From Mycobacterium sp. ELW1 (lineage in GTDB: Bacteria; Actinomycetota; Actinomycetes; Mycobacteriales; Mycobacteriaceae): a stretch of DNA of 64,000 nt. The stretch covers positions 1,364,001 through 1,428,000 of the forward strand of contig NZ_CP032155.1 in assembly GCF_008329905.1 (NCBI RefSeq), given 5' to 3'. Shown here in pieces: positions 54,569 through 63,842 of this stretch (positions are counted from its first letter, which is position 1; the number at the start of each line of letters is the position of its first letter). Position numbers and translations under genes: made by a program. A model generated the notes under the pieces. The model was not told where the DNA came from, did no database searches, and was given only the letters and a program-made list of their open reading frames with translations.

Positions 54569-57018
54569 GTCCTATCCGACATGGGTTTTCGCCGTTTCGA
54601 TGGGTTGTCCACCGGGCGATCATTCGTCGCGAGCTCAGGATCTCGCCGCGGGCTCTGCACGACATCAGCAGCGACCAAACGGTCGACTTCGCCAGCTTGC
54701 AAACCGAGCAACGAGCTGCAGATCTCGCGGGTGTGTTCGCCAGGCGTTGGCGCCGGACGCAGCTCGGGGTCAGGGATGCTCGAAAAGTGGGCAATACGGG
54801 CTGACGTCGGTATTGGACTCGGCAACAACGGGTGCGCAATTTGGTGAAACGAATCTCGAGCGCGAAGCTGCGGATGCGTGAGTTCGTCTGGCAGGCGCAG
54901 CATCGCGGCGGCAGGCACGCCGGCCGCTTGGAGTGACTCCTCGACATCATGGGGCGGGAGGCTCGCCGTCCACGCAGCGATCAGGTCGTCCACGGCTGGA
55001 ATTCGGTCGAACGTGGGCAAATCCAGACGGTCGGCAAATCCTGCGACGTCGACCAGGCGTCGCCAGTCGTCGTCATCGCGGATTGTGACGACGCACCACT
55101 CGTCGTCACCTGCGCATGGAAACACTCCAGTCAAGCCTGAGTTGTGGTCGAGGCTAGCTTGGGTGAGTGTAGGGCCGTCCCCAACGGACGCGGTAGCGAG
55201 GGTAGGCCCGAGTGCATAGACAGCTACGTCCGCCTGAGCGACTTCAATATCCCGACCCGGCCCGGTTGCACCTCGCCCGATGATGGCTGCGAGTATTGCC
55301 ACCGCCGCGGCGTGGGCTGCTACGTGGTCAGGATAAACCGTGGATCCGTCGCAATAGGCCGCAGGATTACCTGGATCTGCACTCGGATCGCACCACAGGG
55401 CCGAGAGGCCGCACGCCGCCCGTACCAAGGGCCCGTACCCAAGCCGGTTTCGCCACGGACCCTTGTCTCCGAAGGCGCTACTGTCGGCCACCACTACGCG
55501 GGGGTTCGACAGCGCCAGTTGAGTATGGCTGAATCCCAGAGACTCGAGCGTGCCCGGCTTGAAATTGGAAGCCACGATGTCCGCAGATGTAACAAGTTTG
55601 CGAAATAGCCGCGTGCCCTCGGCGTTACGCAAATTCAGGCCAAGTCCGCGTTTGTTGCGATTCCCCCAGGCGAACGATGCGTTCATGCCGGTGCCGTTCC
55701 GGGTTTGGCGCAGCCCATCGGGATACTCGGAGTTCTCGATCTTGATGACATCGGCACCCTGGTCACCGAACAACCGACCCAGCTCGGCGCCGAATACGAT
55801 CACACCTAGGTCGAGCATGCGCAGACCGGAGAGGGGCGGGGCGCCCTGCGACAGCAGTGGTAGTCCGAGATCGTGATCCGATACCGATTCCCGGGCCGAA
55901 CTCAGCAGGTGATTATGTTCGCCCGGTGAGGGCGCACCGCGGCGGATGCCCGCGCGCTCGCCACCGACGATGGCGTAACCGGTCGGAATCTTGGCACGGA
56001 TCCCTTCTGAGATCTGGATGTCCGTCAATGTGCCGGTACTTGCGAAGTGATCGCTGCAAAGGACTTCATCAACAGATAGGACGCCTGCGATTGGGATTCC
56101 TCGGGCGGTTCCATCGGACACCAGTTCATCGCGACTGCGCCCGGCGAACAGCGCAGCGATTAGCGGGTTGAGGCGGTCGGCTGCGGCAAAACGCGCCGGA
56201 ATTGTGTCGAAACGAGAGTCAGCGAACGCTGCAGGTTCGCCGAGCCACGAGAACATGGCCCGCCATTGACGGGCGGCGAGGATGCAAATCCGGACATGGC
56301 CATCAGAGCACGGAAAGATTGGATAGAAGTTCTCGGCGCTGGGGCGGCCCCGGAAGAATGTCTCGGCGCGACCGGCTGAGGCGGAACCCTGGGCGCCGAA
56401 CCCCGGATCAAAACCGTGAACGACTGCCTCGAGCGCAGAGAGGTCAACGTGCTCGCCGACGCCGGTGCGCGCGCGCTTCACGTATGCCACCAGCGCCGCC
56501 CACGCAGCATGTACGCCTACGGTCTGAGAGACGAGGCCCTGCGGAGGCAGCAGTGGTTTTGCTGCTCCTGGTAGGCCCGAGCGCGACAGCACCCCGCCGG
56601 CCGCTGCAAGAGTCTCCTCAGTAGCGACCCAGTCTCGGCAGGGACCGCTGCGGCCGAAATCAGTAATTGAAACTACTACGAGCCTCGGGTTTGCCTTGAG
56701 CAGATCTGCAGGGGTCAGAGCGTAAGAATCGGCGGTCGCGTGGCTAAAAGACTCGAGCAGGATCTCGGCGTCAGACACCAAGTGCAGCAACGCCGCCCGC
56801 CCCGCCGGATCGCCGATGTCAAGCGTCACCCCCAATTTGTTCGTGTTGCGGAGTGCAAATCCGATTGAGTCGCGCCGTTGTGGGGAACCCCCCGGCGGCT
56901 CGATGCGGATCACTTCGGCACCTAAATCCGCCAGGATCCGGCCGCACCACTCAGCGAGCCCTTCGGTGAGATCAACGACACGCAGCGCGCTAAGTGGCAG
57001 CGCCAACGTGGATGTCAA
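54565..57018 (-). CDS. Didomain family III (CaiB/BaiF) CoA-transferase
   Basis: An 817-residue protein with two tandem CaiB/BaiF domains: first LSALRVVDLTEGLAEWCGRI with GAEVIRIEPPGG, second LSGLRMLDLGVIVFGAELGR with GADVIKIENSEYPDG. At the usual catalytic aspartate the first domain has WVATEETLAAAGG (Glu) and the second LGYGPLVRAACGLS (Gly), so neither half clearly keeps it. TTG 57018 is preferred as start, with aagga upstream; the frame is open to 57045. First gene of a tight operon. An 18-bp perfect palindrome lies about 100 bp upstream. Same architecture as the 19709-22192 protein. Confidence 0.88.
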   Translation of the reverse strand: MTSTLALPLSALRVVDLTEGLAEWCGRILADLGAEVIRIEPPGGSPQRRDSIGFALRNTNKLGVTLDIGDPAGRAALLHLVSDAEILLESFSHATADSYALTPADLLKANPRLVVVSITDFGRSGPCRDWVATEETLAAAGGVLSRSGLPGAAKPLLPPQGLVSQTVGVHAAWAALVAYVKRARTGVGEHVDLSALEAVVHGFDPGFGAQGSASAGRAETFFRGRPSAENFYPIFPCSDGHVRICILAARQWRAMFSWLGEPAAFADSRFDTIPARFAAADRLNPLIAALFAGRSRDELVSDGTARGIPIAGVLSVDEVLCSDHFASTGTLTDIQISEGIRAKIPTGYAIVGGERAGIRRGAPSPGEHNHLLSSARESVSDHDLGLPLLSQGAPPLSGLRMLDLGVIVFGAELGRLFGDQGADVIKIENSEYPDGLRQTRNGTGMNASFAWGNRNKRGLGLNLRNAEGTRLFRKLVTSADIVASNFKPGTLESLGFSHTQLALSNPRVVVADSSAFGDKGPWRNRLGYGPLVRAACGLSALWCDPSADPGNPAAYCDGSTVYPDHVAAHAAAVAILAAIIGRGATGPGRDIEVAQADVAVYALGPTLATASVGDGPTLTQASLDHNSGLTGVFPCAGDDEWCVVTIRDDDDWRRLVDVAGFADRLDLPTFDRIPAVDDLIAAWTASLPPHDVEESLQAAGVPAAAMLRLPDELTHPQLRARDSFHQIAHPLLPSPIPTSARIAHFSSIPDPELRPAPTPGEHTREICSSLLGLQAGEVDRLVAADVVQSPRRDPELATNDRPVDNPSKRRKPMSDRT

Positions 57019-57115
57019 GGACAGTTCCTTCCCCCGGGAGCCCAACGATCAAGTTGTTCTCCTCGGACCCACTTCGAAACCGATAGTCGTGCACGACGAC
57101 TCTCGCCGCACTCTA

Positions 57116-57133
57116 CGACCGTCTAGACGGTCG
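57116..57133. promoter_or_regulatory. Operator-like palindrome, site 2 of 3
   Basis: cgaccgtctagacggtcg, a perfect 18-bp palindrome, about 100 bp upstream of the didomain CoA-transferase start and downstream of the TetR gene. Typical in size for a TetR-family operator. Confidence 0.65.
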
Positions 57134-57217
57134 GTTATTGGTACGTTAGCGTTGGCCGGGCCTTGGGGTCAATCAGCCCTCGTTGGAACGAGGTCGACGC
57201 ATGGAGGCGGGATATCC

Positions 57218-57901
57218 TTATGAGGGTGGCGAGTGTTCGGTATTGATAAATTCTACGTTGGCTGCACGGGGGATCGGGGTTGCGGTCGGGACTGTTCGCC
57301 ATTCTTCACTGGCAACTCCAATAAACAGCATTTCCCAGTACGCATCGGCTAGTGCGCGATGCGATAGTCTTCCTGACGGTTTGAACCAGTACTGGGCATG
57401 ATTAATCATGCTAAGTATTGCCTGCGTGACCAAACGGGGATCCGTCGGCCGGATGCTCCCTTCGTCAATCGCGCCCTGCACTGTTGCTGCCATCATGTGA
57501 AAGTAGTCGCGCTCGAGCGCTTGGATTTCTTCCTCTCGCTCCGCGATTGACTTCATCTTAAGTTCAAATATGGCGCGATACTTCGCCGGCGAGTCGCTGA
57601 CCAGTTTGATGCCGTCGTATAGCATTTCGCGGACCAAATCGACGTAGGGACGGCCGCTGTTCATGCGTTCGCGTTGATGAGTAATCAGGCCTGTGAGAGT
57701 TTCGAGGCGGATCGCGAACAGTAAGTCATCCTTTTGTTTGAAATAGTGGTAGAGGCCCGATTTGGAGACGTCTAACGCGTCGGCGATGGATTCCATCGTC
57801 ATATCTTGAAAGGCGCCACGTGCGATCAGCTCTTCGGCTTTGTGAAGTATCTGCGCTCGACGACGCACACCGGCGACAGTTACGCCGGGCTTTCGTGCCA
57901 T
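57218..57901 (-). CDS. TetR/AcrR family regulator (KstR2-like domain layout)
   Basis: A 227-residue regulator. HTH: MTMESIADALDVSKSGLYHY then FKQKDDLLFAIRLETL. The C-terminal domain with NHAQYWFKPSGRLSHRALAD resembles TetR_C members from acyl-CoA-responsive regulators. ATG 57901 is fixed by ggtgggg upstream; the frame to 57973 is an extension. It is immediately upstream of, and on the same strand as, the operon 57018-49330, with the palindrome at 57116 in between. It is a good candidate to bind that site. Confidence 0.85.
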   Translation of the reverse strand: MARKPGVTVAGVRRRAQILHKAEELIARGAFQDMTMESIADALDVSKSGLYHYFKQKDDLLFAIRLETLTGLITHQRERMNSGRPYVDLVREMLYDGIKLVSDSPAKYRAIFELKMKSIAEREEEIQALERDYFHMMAATVQGAIDEGSIRPTDPRLVTQAILSMINHAQYWFKPSGRLSHRALADAYWEMLFIGVASEEWRTVPTATPIPRAANVEFINTEHSPPS

Positions 57902-58384
57902 GGTTACCCCACCCGCTTCCTTATCTCCTCTTGCACACACCATTGCGATCGAACCACTGAGCCCGTACCGCACGTGATCATATGCTGCCCTGAGGTTCGA
58001 ACATGCTATGCCGATGCAGTGCTGCCCCTAGTCAGGCTGCCGAGCACACGCGTTCAGCCGTCGGGTGCGCTACCGAGTCGCTGCACCGAATTAACGGCGA
58101 TGCCGCATTACGCAGCGGAAGAAGCGATCGGTGGCGGTGGCGGGCAGCGCTTGCTGGGCTCACGCCATCGCGATAGCCCCGCCAAGCAGCTCGTGGAGCG
58201 CCACCGTGGTTCTCAGTCGTATCGCGCGGCTATCGACTCTGTGTATGACGGGTGGGTTGCGTTCCCTCGGCGCGGCACCAGTGAATCGGCTCGTTCCGGA
58301 CATCGACAGATGCTGACTGAAACGAGCGCCGGAGATGAGGAGCCTTATCTTGCGTCAGATCGCGCCACTCGTTGTCGGCCTGTA
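57902..58384. other. Intergenic region without a supported gene
   Basis: About 480 bp upstream of the TetR gene. A long plus-strand frame (57806-58582) covers it but runs antisense through the TetR start and has no family features. I see no RNA gene or repeat here. Confidence 0.4.
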
Positions 58385-58567
58385 TCAATCAAGGTACGAC
58401 ATCATTCTTCCGCTCATTGGACACCAGGTGGAGTAGCGAATTGGGGGCTGATAATGGTTAGGCAAGTTGCCATTTCGATCGAGGAACAGGATTCGCCCAC
58501 AGCGTGGGCACTCAACGGCCTGAGCGGTGAAGCATCCCACCACCGTGTCCCATCTGACGCTAGTCAT
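58385..58567 (-). CDS. Small zinc-ribbon-like protein
   Basis: A 60-residue protein. Cysteines and histidine are arranged as ECPRCGRILFL, LPNHYQP, then TWCPMSGRMM (C-x2-C ... H ... C), a pattern common in small actinobacterial and phage zinc proteins. ATG 58567 is preceded by a strong ribosome-binding site (aggagaagg), which is the main reason to believe it. No function can be assigned. Isolated between the TetR gene and the ACAD gene. Confidence 0.55.
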   Translation of the reverse strand: MTSVRWDTVVGCFTAQAVECPRCGRILFLDRNGNLPNHYQPPIRYSTWCPMSGRMMSYLD

Positions 58568-58821
58568 CGCCTTCTCCTGTGAATCCCGTTTCCTGTCCCG
58601 CATTCAGACTCGTTGCCGCACGGTCAATCCGACGATGTGGCAAGCGCGCAGCACCAGCGCGACTACCAATGACTCCACTCGCGTTCGGTGAGAACGGTTT
58701 ACAAGCACCCAGTTTTGTGGCGAAGGGCGGGTAGACACCCTCAACCGCAGGCCATCGTCCGTTCACACATCGCTGAATCTGCTCCATTAACAAGCTCTTT
58801 CGACTCCGGCTGTTACCGAGG

Positions 58822-60030
58822 TCAATGGCGTCGCGCGTTTGTTGCGGTCCGCAGTTCGATGCGTGCGATGGTGCGCCGATGGACTGCGTCTGGACCGTCG
58901 ACTATCCGCAGGGTTCGCGCCCAGGCGTAGAAGTATGCCAGTGGGAAGTCGTCACTGACCCCGGCGCCGCCGAAGACTTCGATCGCGCGATCGATAACTG
59001 CCGTCGCAACTGCGGGCGCCGCGACCTTGATCCCCGCGATCTCGCCGCGTGCGCGGTTGGATCCGTATCTGTCGATGAGCCACGCGGTTCGGTAAACGTA
59101 AAGACGCACCTGATCGATCTCAATGCGCGAGCGGGAAATGAGGTCTTGAACGACCCCCTGATCGGCCAGTGGCTTACCGAAAGCCACCCTGGTAGTTGCA
59201 CGCTCGACCATCAACGCTAGCGCACGTTCAGCCATACCAATTGCACGCATAGCGTGATGCACGCGACCAGGGCCCAGCCTGGCCTGGGATATGAGGAAAC
59301 CGTCCCCTTCGTTACCCAGCAGGTTGGCTATGGGCACTCGTGCGTTGTCGAAATGAATCTCGGAGTGCCCGTGCTGGTCCTGGTAGCCGAAGATAGGGAG
59401 GTGGCGAACAATTTGCACCCCAGGTGTGTCCCGCGGCACCAGTACCATGGACTGTTGTCGGTGCGTCGCCGCGGCGGGATCCGTCTTACCCATAACGATG
59501 AACAATCGGCAACGTGTGTCGGCCACCCCGGTAATCCACCATTTGCTTCCGTTGATGACGTACTCGTCACCGTCGCGGACAATTGATGTCTCGATGTTGG
59601 TAGCATCTGAGGACGCGACATTGGGCTCGGTCATGGCGAATGCGGATCTGACGTTGCCCTCAAGTAACGGCATGAGCCACTCATCGCGTTGGGGGGGAGT
59701 GGCAAACAAATGGAGCGTCTCCATGTTGCCAGTATCAGGCGCCTGACAGTTGATCGCCTCTGGCGCAATTACTGGTGACCAGCCCGATATCTCGGCGACC
59801 GTTGCGTACTCAAGGTTGCTAAGCCCACCGAACTCAGGATGGAACAAGTTCCACAAGCCTCGTCTACGCGCGGACGCCTTGAGTTCCTCCATGATTGGGG
59901 GATGGGTGTGCTCCCCGTGGTCCCGCAGGTGGGCTGACCACACCGGCTCGGCGGGGAAGACTTCCTCCTCCATGAAATGCCACATCCGGCGGCATGCATC
60001 GCTGGCCTTGTCGGATAACTCGAAATCCAC
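58822..60030 (-). CDS. Acyl-CoA dehydrogenase (ACAD11-like)
   Basis: A 402-residue ACAD. N-terminal FMEEEVFPAEPVW; FAMTEPNVASSDATNIETS and NGSKWWITGVADTRCRLFIV (FAD domain, of the ACAD10/11 and LvaC type with ASSDATNI); TRVAFGKPLADQGVVQDLIS; AIEVFGGAGVSDDFPLA; the end VDGPDAVHRRTIARIEL has aspartate-glycine where typical dehydrogenases have Glu-Gly-Thr, as in ACAD11-type proteins. GTG 60030 follows the kinase stop by 5 bases with gaggg upstream. With the kinase it may convert a 4-hydroxyacyl-CoA through a phosphorylated intermediate. Confidence 0.88.
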   Translation of the reverse strand: MDFELSDKASDACRRMWHFMEEEVFPAEPVWSAHLRDHGEHTHPPIMEELKASARRRGLWNLFHPEFGGLSNLEYATVAEISGWSPVIAPEAINCQAPDTGNMETLHLFATPPQRDEWLMPLLEGNVRSAFAMTEPNVASSDATNIETSIVRDGDEYVINGSKWWITGVADTRCRLFIVMGKTDPAAATHRQQSMVLVPRDTPGVQIVRHLPIFGYQDQHGHSEIHFDNARVPIANLLGNEGDGFLISQARLGPGRVHHAMRAIGMAERALALMVERATTRVAFGKPLADQGVVQDLISRSRIEIDQVRLYVYRTAWLIDRYGSNRARGEIAGIKVAAPAVATAVIDRAIEVFGGAGVSDDFPLAYFYAWARTLRIVDGPDAVHRRTIARIELRTATNARRH

Positions 60031-60035
60031 CGCAG

Positions 60036-61079
60036 TCAACCCCTCGATGCGGCAGCGGAGTCGAGAATAGCAAGGCCGGTGCGGGCGAAGTCTGCCACGG
60101 AAGCTTCTAGTCCTCCAAAGTCCTGGCCCGCCATGGATCCTGCGGTCACCCGTGCTGCAATTCCTTGGACGATGCAAGCGAACTTGAAATTCGCAAACGC
60201 CAAATAGTAGTCAATGCTTTCTAGCGAGACGCCGGTCTGCTCGGAATAACGCTGCGCTAGGTAACGACGACTGGGAAACCCCGGCTGGGTGGCGACCGAT
60301 GGCACCAGGGTGTGCTGGCATTCGCCCGGCTCACGCCAGTAAAAGAGGAACATGCCCAGATCAGTCAGCGGGTCGCCGACTGTGGACAGCTCCCAATCCA
60401 GCACGGCCGCCACACGGTGCGGGTCGCGCTTATCCATAACGCAGTTGTCCAACCGAAAGTCGCCGTGCACGATGGTCGATTTCGTGGCAGGCGGCATCTT
60501 CTCTACCAATAGATGGGCCAGCATGACCATTTCGTCGCTATTCGCGATAGCGGTTCGGCTCCATTGATCACTCCAACGACGGATCTGCCTATACAGGAAC
60601 CCTTCTGGCCGGCCAAAGTCTGTCAGCCCCACCGCTGTCGGATCGACAGCGTGAATAGCTATCAACGTATCGATCAACGCATCGCCGATTCCCCGGCAGT
60701 CATCCGCGGTTTCAACGTAACCGTCGGGCATCGCGTCCCGGATGACGTACCCATCGACTTTTGACATCACGTAGCAGGGGGTACCGAGGAGCGATCCCTC
60801 CAGATCGACAAGCACAATTGACGCTACTGGAACCTCCGAATCAGCGAGTGCTCGCTGCACTCGGGCCTCCCTGACCATATCGTGCGCGCTGGGGAGAAGA
60901 TCGCCTCTTGGGGGCCTACGCAATATTAAATTCCCTGCAGTGCAGGTCAATTCAAAGGTTAGATTTGATTTGCCGCCGGCGATCAATGTTGCTGTTGGGC
61001 GAGCCCATCTCTCGTCGCCTGTGGCCATCACCAATGCCGGGCCGATCCGGTCCAATCGAGTCAAGTCCGCAATGTCCAC
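60036..61079 (-). CDS. APH-type phosphotransferase (ACAD10/11 or LvaA-like)
   Basis: A 347-residue kinase-fold protein. IAGGKSNLTFELTCTAGNLI at the N-terminus, LRRPPRGDLLPSAHDMVREA, catalytic loop IVHGDFRLDNCVMD near residue 203 and metal motif AAVLDWELSTVGDPLTDLGM. These features are shared with the N-terminal half of ACAD10/ACAD11 and with LvaA of levulinate catabolism. Directly upstream of an ACAD gene on the same strand (5-base gap), which is the arrangement of that pathway. ATG 61079. A perfect palindrome lies 22 bp upstream. Confidence 0.88.
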   Translation of the reverse strand: MDIADLTRLDRIGPALVMATGDERWARPTATLIAGGKSNLTFELTCTAGNLILRRPPRGDLLPSAHDMVREARVQRALADSEVPVASIVLVDLEGSLLGTPCYVMSKVDGYVIRDAMPDGYVETADDCRGIGDALIDTLIAIHAVDPTAVGLTDFGRPEGFLYRQIRRWSDQWSRTAIANSDEMVMLAHLLVEKMPPATKSTIVHGDFRLDNCVMDKRDPHRVAAVLDWELSTVGDPLTDLGMFLFYWREPGECQHTLVPSVATQPGFPSRRYLAQRYSEQTGVSLESIDYYLAFANFKFACIVQGIAARVTAGSMAGQDFGGLEASVADFARTGLAILDSAAASRG

Positions 61080-61100
61080 CGGTCACCCTCGCAGATACGT

Positions 61101-61114
61101 CGAACGATCGTTCG
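61101..61114. promoter_or_regulatory. Palindrome upstream of the kinase-ACAD pair
   Basis: cgaacgatcgttcg is a perfect 14-bp palindrome 22 bp upstream of the kinase start (61079, minus strand), in the 115-bp gap shared with the divergent XRE-TetR regulator gene. Likely operator. Confidence 0.55.
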
Positions 61115-61175
61115 GTGATGATCATCGCATATTGCGTTGGAAATAACCACCTCCCAACCAAGCATTGGATTATAT

Positions 61176-61192
61176 GTTCAGGTATTCTGAAC
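61176..61192. promoter_or_regulatory. Inverted repeat just before the XRE-TetR start
   Basis: gttcag-gtatt-ctgaac, 6-bp arms, ending 2 bases before ATG 61195. Its position would let a bound repressor block initiation; autoregulation by the fusion regulator is possible. Confidence 0.5.
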
Positions 61193-61194
61193 CA

Positions 61195-62070
61195 ATGGTG
61201 GTTGGTAACCAATCCCACCGACTTGGATCGGTGGGGGAGCAAGTCAGAGCCGTCCGGAAGCAGCGGAATTGCACACTACGGCAACTCGCCGACCTCATTG
61301 GCGTCAGCGCCGCCACGATCAGCGCAATCGAAAACGAAAGAGTTGGTGTCACGGTCGCTCGCCTCAAGGTGATTGCGGAAGCGCTGGACACCACTGCCGT
61401 CAGCCTGCTGCGTCCTCCTGGTGATCTCATCACTGACGTCGGCGAAAATCCGAAATTCACTCAAGAACCCTTCTCGCAAGACGACTGGCGCAGATTTGCA
61501 CCGCTTGATGTGGACGTTGTTCTGGCTGCAGCAATTCCCTCGTTTGTTGAGACGGGCTACCACGGCTCCACCATGCGGTCGATTGCTCGCCGCGCGGAAA
61601 TGAGCGTGCCGGGTGTCTACCACTACTACGCCAGCAAGCAAGCACTCCTCGTACGCATCCTCGACCTGACGATGGATGACCTTGACTGGCGGGTGAGGGC
61701 TGCGCGTGAATCAGGCGACGGTCCAATTGCACGCCTATCAGGCCTCGTCGAGGCTCTCGCACTCTTCCATACGCTGCGCGCGGAATTGGCATTCATTGGT
61801 GCCAGTGAAATGCGTAGCTTGGAGAACCCCGATCGTGCACGAATCACTCAGCGCCGCAACGCTATTCAGCGATTTCTGGATGAGGAGATTGCAGCGGCAT
61901 GCAGAGGTGGTCAAGCGATGACAGCAATGCCTTCGGAGGTTGGCAGGGCCATAGCTACCATGTGTACGTCGTTGCCCCAATGGTTTGACAACCACGGTCC
62001 AACGACGCCGCGCGAGATAGCTCTCGAATATGCCCGCCTGGCAGTACGCATGGTTGGTGGTTATGGGTAG
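61195..62070 (+). CDS. XRE-TetR fusion transcriptional regulator
   Basis: A 291-residue protein with two DNA-binding domains. Residues about 10-70 form an XRE/Cro domain (VGEQVRAVRKQRNCTLRQLA then GVSAATISAIENERVGVTVA). Residues about 100-150 form a TetR HTH (GYHGSTMRSIARRAEMSVPG then VYHYYASKQALLVRIL), followed by a TetR ligand domain. ATG 61195 is preferred over 61165. The gene diverges from the kinase-ACAD pair and the gap between holds two inverted repeats, so it is the probable local regulator. Such fusions exist in actinobacteria but are uncommon. Confidence 0.87.
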   Translation: MVVGNQSHRLGSVGEQVRAVRKQRNCTLRQLADLIGVSAATISAIENERVGVTVARLKVIAEALDTTAVSLLRPPGDLITDVGENPKFTQEPFSQDDWRRFAPLDVDVVLAAAIPSFVETGYHGSTMRSIARRAEMSVPGVYHYYASKQALLVRILDLTMDDLDWRVRAARESGDGPIARLSGLVEALALFHTLRAELAFIGASEMRSLENPDRARITQRRNAIQRFLDEEIAAACRGGQAMTAMPSEVGRAIATMCTSLPQWFDNHGPTTPREIALEYARLAVRMVGGYG

Positions 62071-62234
62071 ACATCAGCAGCAGTCGTCGCAAGAGCTAGG
62101 TCGATCGATCTGACCGCCCCACGTATAACTGAGCACGGTGGGTCGATGTGCAACGAATCTGGAATACTTGCACCCGATTTGGATCGAATGGTTGTCCTGG
62201 CACTCGAGTCAGCTGGCGCGTAGACGGCGACGTG

Positions 62235-63065
62235 CTAACGAGGGAACTGCCCGTCGTCCACTTTTACGATAGTTCCTGTTACGAACTCTGATGCTGGTAA
62301 TGCGAGGTAGAGCAGGGTGGTGTCGAGCTGCGTAGGATCACCAATCCGCTTGCGGGGCAGGGAATCAGTGAAGTTTCCAACTCGCTCGATCCGGCCCTCC
62401 ATCATCTCAGTCATGAATGCACCCGGCGCGATCGCATTAACGTTGATGCCATACCGGACCCATTCGACTGCGAGCACCTCTGTCATTCGGTTGATTGCAG
62501 CTTTGGTGATTGAGTAGAGCGCGGCGCCGTCACCTTCGTAGTAGTAAGCGCCCATCGAGGAGATGTTTATGATTCGGCCCGGTAGCTCCTTGACGATCAA
62601 TCGTCGTGCTATTTCACATGTTAGGGCGAACGGACCGCGCAAGTTCGTATCGATCACGGCGTCGATCAACTGCAGCGGCATGCGGTGTGCCCGTTGTGCG
62701 TCTGGGATCGCGGCATTGTTGACCAATATCGTGATGGGTCCAAAAGCCGCCTCGGCGCGATCCAATACTTCCGCGAACTGACAGGGTTGCGATACGTCCA
62801 CCGCCATCCCCACACACTTGAAGCCGGCTGAGGAGATCTCGTCGGTCACTTGTCGCAGCCTCGCTTCCCTGCGGCCAGCAACCAGCACAGCCGCACCGGC
62901 TTCGGCGAGAACAGTCGCGAAGCGGCGACCGAGTCCAGACGTGGCACCGGTCACCAACGCCACCTGACCACTCAGCGCGTGTGGAAGACCGAGTGAAGGG
63001 TTGGCATTCAAAATTGAAGCTTTCTGTATGTGCCCCTGTAGGAGGTCGATGAGATTGGGGTGCAA
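62235..63065 (-). CDS. Short-chain dehydrogenase/reductase
   Basis: A 276-residue SDR. Rossmann VALVTGATSGLGRRFATVLA; NNAA motif in ILVNNAAIPDAQRAH; serine in IINISSMGAYYYEG; YSITK catalytic motif. The C-terminus FVTGTIVKVDDGQFPR is typical. An N-terminal extension of about 30 residues precedes the fold. Arg in LVAGRREARLRQ after the second strand suggests NADP. Role in the pathway uncertain. Confidence 0.9.
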   Translation of the reverse strand: MHPNLIDLLQGHIQKASILNANPSLGLPHALSGQVALVTGATSGLGRRFATVLAEAGAAVLVAGRREARLRQVTDEISSAGFKCVGMAVDVSQPCQFAEVLDRAEAAFGPITILVNNAAIPDAQRAHRMPLQLIDAVIDTNLRGPFALTCEIARRLIVKELPGRIINISSMGAYYYEGDGAALYSITKAAINRMTEVLAVEWVRYGINVNAIAPGAFMTEMMEGRIERVGNFTDSLPRKRIGDPTQLDTTLLYLALPASEFVTGTIVKVDDGQFPR

Positions 63066-63165
63066 AACAGCCTTGACCTAGATGTCGGATAGATAGGCGC
63101 GCCTGGGTGTGCCGGGCCTGGCTCACACACTTTGCGGGGACTAGCGGTCGGCCACAATGGATTGC

Positions 63166-63558
63166 CTATTTCCGGTCGGTGCACAGATCGCTCACCGCAA
63201 TGTCGACAACGAGGTTTGCCTGCTCGACGGTCATTCCGTACTGGGGGACGGACCCGGAGTTGTACACTGCTTGCTGCACCACTTTGTCCGGCGGGACGCC
63301 CATGGCGAAGAGTGCACAGATCTCCCAGCCCCACTCCTTCATCTCTGCGTCGCCGCCGGGCGTTTTTATGTCCGCAGCAGCCAGCTTCTGGAGGTAGGAC
63401 TGAGTGTCTGCCTGGGCCGGAGCAGCGGCAACCAATCCCACCAGTGTTGCTGCACCAAAAATCCACCCTGCAGACAACGCGCGCGACACCCGCGCTCGCC
63501 GTTCCAGTATCGTTCCCTTCCCCCGCTGAATATCCTTATGGCACACGAACCTATTCAT
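63166..63558 (-). CDS. Secreted DUF732-type protein
   Basis: A 130-residue exported protein. Signal peptide with SAGWIFGAATLVGLVAAAPA and cleavage after AQA. The mature part QSYLQKLAAADIKTPGGDAE, WEICALFAMGVPPDKVVQQ and VDIAVSDLCTDRK with two cysteines matches the DUF732 family of small mycobacterial secreted proteins of unknown function. ATG 63558 preferred. This family is a good taxonomic hint for Mycobacterium. Confidence 0.8.
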   Translation of the reverse strand: MNRFVCHKDIQRGKGTILERRARVSRALSAGWIFGAATLVGLVAAAPAQADTQSYLQKLAAADIKTPGGDAEMKEWGWEICALFAMGVPPDKVVQQAVYNSGSVPQYGMTVEQANLVVDIAVSDLCTDRK

Positions 63559-63842
63559 ATCGTGCGGTCCGCCGAGGCTCGTGATGAATGGGGCCCAGCC
63601 GAGTCCCACAGGGGTCCATCCCGCGAACGTTTCGATGGCCCAGCCTCAGGGCGTCGCTTTCTGTCACGTCAGCGTGTTGATCAGCGGTCCCAGCAGTCCA
63701 GCAGTGACAGGCTCCCTGAATGCTGTTGCCGGCGCGGAAGAGACACTGATTATTCCGTCGTGTTCGGTGGACGAGCAAAGTTGGGTCTGCATCCCAAACC
63801 GCCTCCTCGATTCGACAAAGATCCTCGTAGCCGGATAGGGCA

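Noticed and set aside
57806..58582. Plus-strand open frame of 258 codons
   Set aside because: It runs antisense through the start of the TetR gene and the small zinc protein gene, has no family features and no ribosome-binding site.
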